This document shows positions 7,402-8,016 of a DNA stretch of 8,016 bases, one piece after another; position 1 is the first letter of the stretch; each line of letters starts with the position of its first letter. Source of the stretch: Acidobacteriota bacterium (GTDB lineage Bacteria; Acidobacteriota; Terriglobia; Terriglobales; Acidobacteriaceae); contig JAJXZK010000171.1 in assembly GCA_021780095.1 (NCBI GenBank), positions 1 to 8,016 on the forward strand, written 5' to 3'. The notes under the pieces were generated by a model. That model saw nothing but the letters and a program-made list of their open reading frames with translations, had not been told where the DNA came from and searched no databases. The translations under genes and the position numbers were made by a program.

Positions 7402-7858
7402 TAGGTTGACCTTGAGTTTGTTAGCGTACTATTTTGGCGTGATGCCCATTGTCCGCATCCTTGGCATCTGCCAGAATAAATACCCGGCTGCCGGGGTCCT
7501 TTTTTCAGCACCGCAAGCTTTACATCGAGTATCTTTTCCATGTTTCTCCATAACAACCAACCACAGGCCGAGAAATGATGGAATCCTAGCGAATACGCTG
7601 TAGGTGTCGATTGCGACGGCGCAGAATTGCTGAGTTTCCTGCTGCACCGCGCCCAGATCCGGTTCGCCAAGTAGGTATCATAAGCGAGATCAAAGGAGAG
7701 CGTGTGTCTGCCTTCCACGGTTACGGCGCGCAACGGAGAGTGAAATGCGCCGGCTTTGCGCGCCTGGCGGCGGAAAAGAGCGGAAGCAGGGCCAGCTTGA
7801 AAACTTGTTTGGGATTATGGGGGCACCACTGTAGGGTACCGGATTGAAGGGAAGGGAA
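7402..7858. other. 457 bp without a recognisable gene
   Basis: Short open frames exist on both strands (for instance 7398-7733 minus, 7611-7847 plus), but none has a convincing ribosome binding site, recognisable domain or family motif, and the longest minus frame runs into the IS inverted repeat. The stretch may be decayed coding sequence: in two different minus-strand frames, near 7425-7540, short peptides look protein-like but do not join without frameshifts. Beyond the candidate hairpin at 7483-7505 I see no structured RNA, tandem repeat or operator. Confidence 0.6.
7483..7505 (+). terminator. Possible rho-independent terminator
   Basis: CCCGG, loop CTG, CCGGG (7483-7495), then GTCC and six Ts at 7500-7505. 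The stem is short (5 GC pairs) and separated by 4 nt from the T run, so it is a weak candidate. It lies about 85-110 bp beyond the IS right end, where it could stop plus-strand read-through from the transposase. Confidence 0.35.
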
Positions 7859-8016
7859 TTACGCAGCGGAAGTAGTGTGACTCGCGGATTGATCGCCTTG
7901 ACCGGCCAGCAGGCCTGCGACCGAAATGTCCTCGTCCAACACTTCCCAATGAAGACCGCGGCTACTGATCCTGACTTGGTTACGTTGCTCTGCAGTTCCG
8001 TGCAAGAGTCGAGGGA
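7859..8016 (-). CDS. DUF2442 protein, C-terminal part (runs off the window)
   Basis: Reading the minus strand from the right edge, 52 complete codons end at TAA (7859-7861). The peptide contains PRLLHGTAEQRN, then RGLHWEVLDEDISVAGLLAG, which closely follows the DUF2442 C-terminal signature (PRL..AT.EQR, a GIHW-type turn, and LDEDISVEGLL.G). The hydrophilic tail after GQGDQ is variable in the family. The start and the beta-rich N-terminal half lie beyond position 8016. DUF2442 proteins are small (about 80-100 residues), have no established biochemical role and often sit beside DUF4160 genes, in an arrangement suspected to be toxin-antitoxin-like; no DUF4160 gene is visible downstream here, and the upstream side is off the window. 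The family call is from motif recognition and is fairly secure; function is unknown. Confidence 0.85.
   Translation of the reverse strand, partial: PRLLHGTAEQRNQVRISSRGLHWEVLDEDISVAGLLAGQGDQSASHTTSAA

Noticed and set aside
7425..7560. Faint ExbD/TolR-like pattern on the minus strand (KILDVKLAVLKK in one frame, RVFILADAKDAD in another)
   Set aside because: It requires a frameshift and only a handful of residues fit; I cannot support a pseudogene call without an alignment.
7398..7733. 111-codon minus frame and overlapping 72-codon frame at 7429-7647
   Set aside because: No ribosome binding site or recognised domain; the first extends into the IS inverted repeat. A CKACGA pair of cysteines is too little for a zinc finger call.

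Overview
This 8 kb bacterial window looks like an accessory stretch of a soil-type genome. An Acidobacteriota host (Solibacter/Bryobacter-like) is my best guess. The guess rests on a long CehA/McbA-type metallohydrolase of the sort common in acidobacterial and planctomycete genomes, a Tat-exported GH38 mannosidase and abundant insertion-sequence debris; there is no rRNA or housekeeping marker to fix the taxon.

Layout, left to right. Positions 1-222 hold no gene I can support, only a short degenerate repeat with a 24-bp period that resembles transposase-binding repeats at IS ends. Positions 223-558 (+) are the C-terminal third of an IS1595-type (ISXO2-like) transposase, a remnant. Two large genes follow on the minus strand and are read right to left: a CehA/McbA-type PHP metallohydrolase (3343-5679), then a GH38 alpha-mannosidase-like glycosidase (685-3255) 87 nt downstream. 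Both have a twin-arginine N-terminus, so they look like a co-transcribed pair of exported enzymes. The natural substrate of either cannot be read from sequence.

Immediately upstream of the metallohydrolase gene, with its left end about 45 bp from the start codon, lies a nearly complete IS1380-family element (about 5726-7397). Its terminal inverted repeats are recognisable (21 of 25 positions match), but its transposase is broken by a frameshift near 6148. The sequence lost there fits 5 nt missing from a conserved motif. The transposase leader contains three mutually complementary 7-nt segments, the last of which covers the ribosome binding site.

From 7402 to 7858 I find no recognisable gene, only one possible terminator hairpin. 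The right edge (7859-8016, minus) carries the C-terminus of a DUF2442 protein that runs off the window.

Overall, a two-gene exported hydrolase module sits between a dead IS1595 fragment and a crippled IS1380 copy. I see no defence system, CRISPR array, tRNA or rRNA. The best candidates for a second look are the exported hydrolase pair with an IS at its promoter, the alternative RNA pairing at the transposase start, and the inactivating frameshift.
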